A stretch of 64,000 bases of DNA from Tepidiforma bonchosmolovskayae. GTDB lineage: Bacteria > Chloroflexota > Dehalococcoidia > Tepidiformales > Tepidiformaceae. This document shows positions 63,869 through 64,000 of this stretch, one piece after another (the stretch's first letter is position 1; each line of letters starts with the position of its first letter). The notes beneath the pieces are model-generated. The model was not told the DNA's origin. It did not search any database and worked only from the letters and a program-made list of their open reading frames with translations. The stretch covers positions 2,542,001 through 2,606,000 of the forward strand of contig NZ_CP042829.1 of the NCBI RefSeq assembly GCF_008838325.1, read 5' to 3'. Position numbers and translations under genes: made by a program.

Positions 63869-64000
63869 ATGGCCGTTGCTACCGAACCAGCGGGCTCCGT
63901 CAGCTACGAAGGCCCGAGCCCGGATACCGAGTTCCTGGGGTACGCACAGGCGAACTTTCTCGTGACCGTCCCGGGGTGGAAGGCACGCGAAGTTGCGGTC
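63869..64000 (+). CDS. Incomplete open reading frame at the window edge
   Basis: Only the first 44 codons are present, starting at ATG 63869 behind an AGGGGAA site. The visible product begins MAVATEPAGSVSYEGPSPDTEF and continues with a YAQANFLVTVPGWK segment. I do not recognise it. In an arg cluster argH would be expected next, but this start does not look like ArgH. Confidence 0.55.
   Translation, partial: MAVATEPAGSVSYEGPSPDTEFLGYAQANFLVTVPGWKAREVAV

Overview
The window is a gene-dense, very GC-rich bacterial chromosome segment with no mobile elements, CRISPR arrays or prophage genes visible. About 59 protein genes, three tRNA genes and one SRP RNA gene fill almost all of it. Several traits point to a Gram-positive-like or monoderm-related lineage, and I infer a Chloroflexota member, possibly of the Dehalococcoidia/Tepidiforma type. 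These traits are a large Bacillus-like SRP RNA, RNase Y with YmdB, a YabE-type G5/3D protein next to rsmA and ispE, the MEP isoprenoid pathway, a menaquinone operon, an F420/LLM-type oxidoreductase and a GuaB3-type IMP dehydrogenase. The taxonomic placement is inference from gene content and style, not a search result.

Layout. 1-2 kb holds recR-recO and an FmdB-type zinc ribbon gene (+). 2-6.4 kb holds metG-tatD-polyprenyl synthase and rsmI (-). 6.4-8.3 kb holds guaB3 and an exported protein (+). 8.3-17.3 kb is a long minus-strand block: prfA-prmC-HAD, rny-ymdB-PHP-fabZ, a TRIC-like channel, ilvC and a tandem NTF2-like protein. 17.5-31.1 kb is plus strand: an M1 aminopeptidase, the compact menFDHBCE operon in which every junction is a 4-nt overlap, an LLM oxidoreductase, dxr-rseP and two smaller genes. 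nadB-nadC lie on the minus strand at 32-34.4 kb. 34.5-42.6 kb (+) carries accC with a biotin carrier, the SRP RNA, the YabE-like protein, rsmA, ispE, a membrane protein, a PHP phosphoesterase and a Na/Ca-exchanger family protein. tRNA-Val, tRNA-Leu and tRNA-Arg (-) precede fumC (+). DUF1015, HIT, rph and comEC follow. At 49.4-51 kb lies an unusual thiolase-fold/DUF35 pair. A Mrp-type ATPase and a NYN protein (-) come next. The last part (53.4-64 kb, +) runs from a small zinc-ribbon gene through pyrD, an alcohol dehydrogenase, argC-argJ-argB, ppk1, argD, an SdpI-like gene and argG to an incomplete gene at the edge.

How the genes fit together. The isoprenoid genes (dxr, ispE, a polyprenyl diphosphate synthase whose motif suggests a longer chain) and the menaquinone head-group operon together supply a respiratory quinone. 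The arg cluster covers acetylglutamate to argininosuccinate with an acetyl-recycling ArgJ. Translation and RNA genes (metG, prfA, prmC, rsmA, rsmI, rny, rph, SRP RNA, tRNAs) are scattered among them.

The most interesting signals are the thiolase/DUF35 pair with its usual cysteines missing, a recurrent promoter layout that predicts leaderless mRNAs at five genes, extended -10 promoters without a -35, a tRNA-Arg with a GCG anticodon, a small zinc-ribbon gene with an inverted repeat on its predicted start site, and a polyphosphate kinase inside the arginine cluster. I see no clearly new multi-gene defence or mobile system here.
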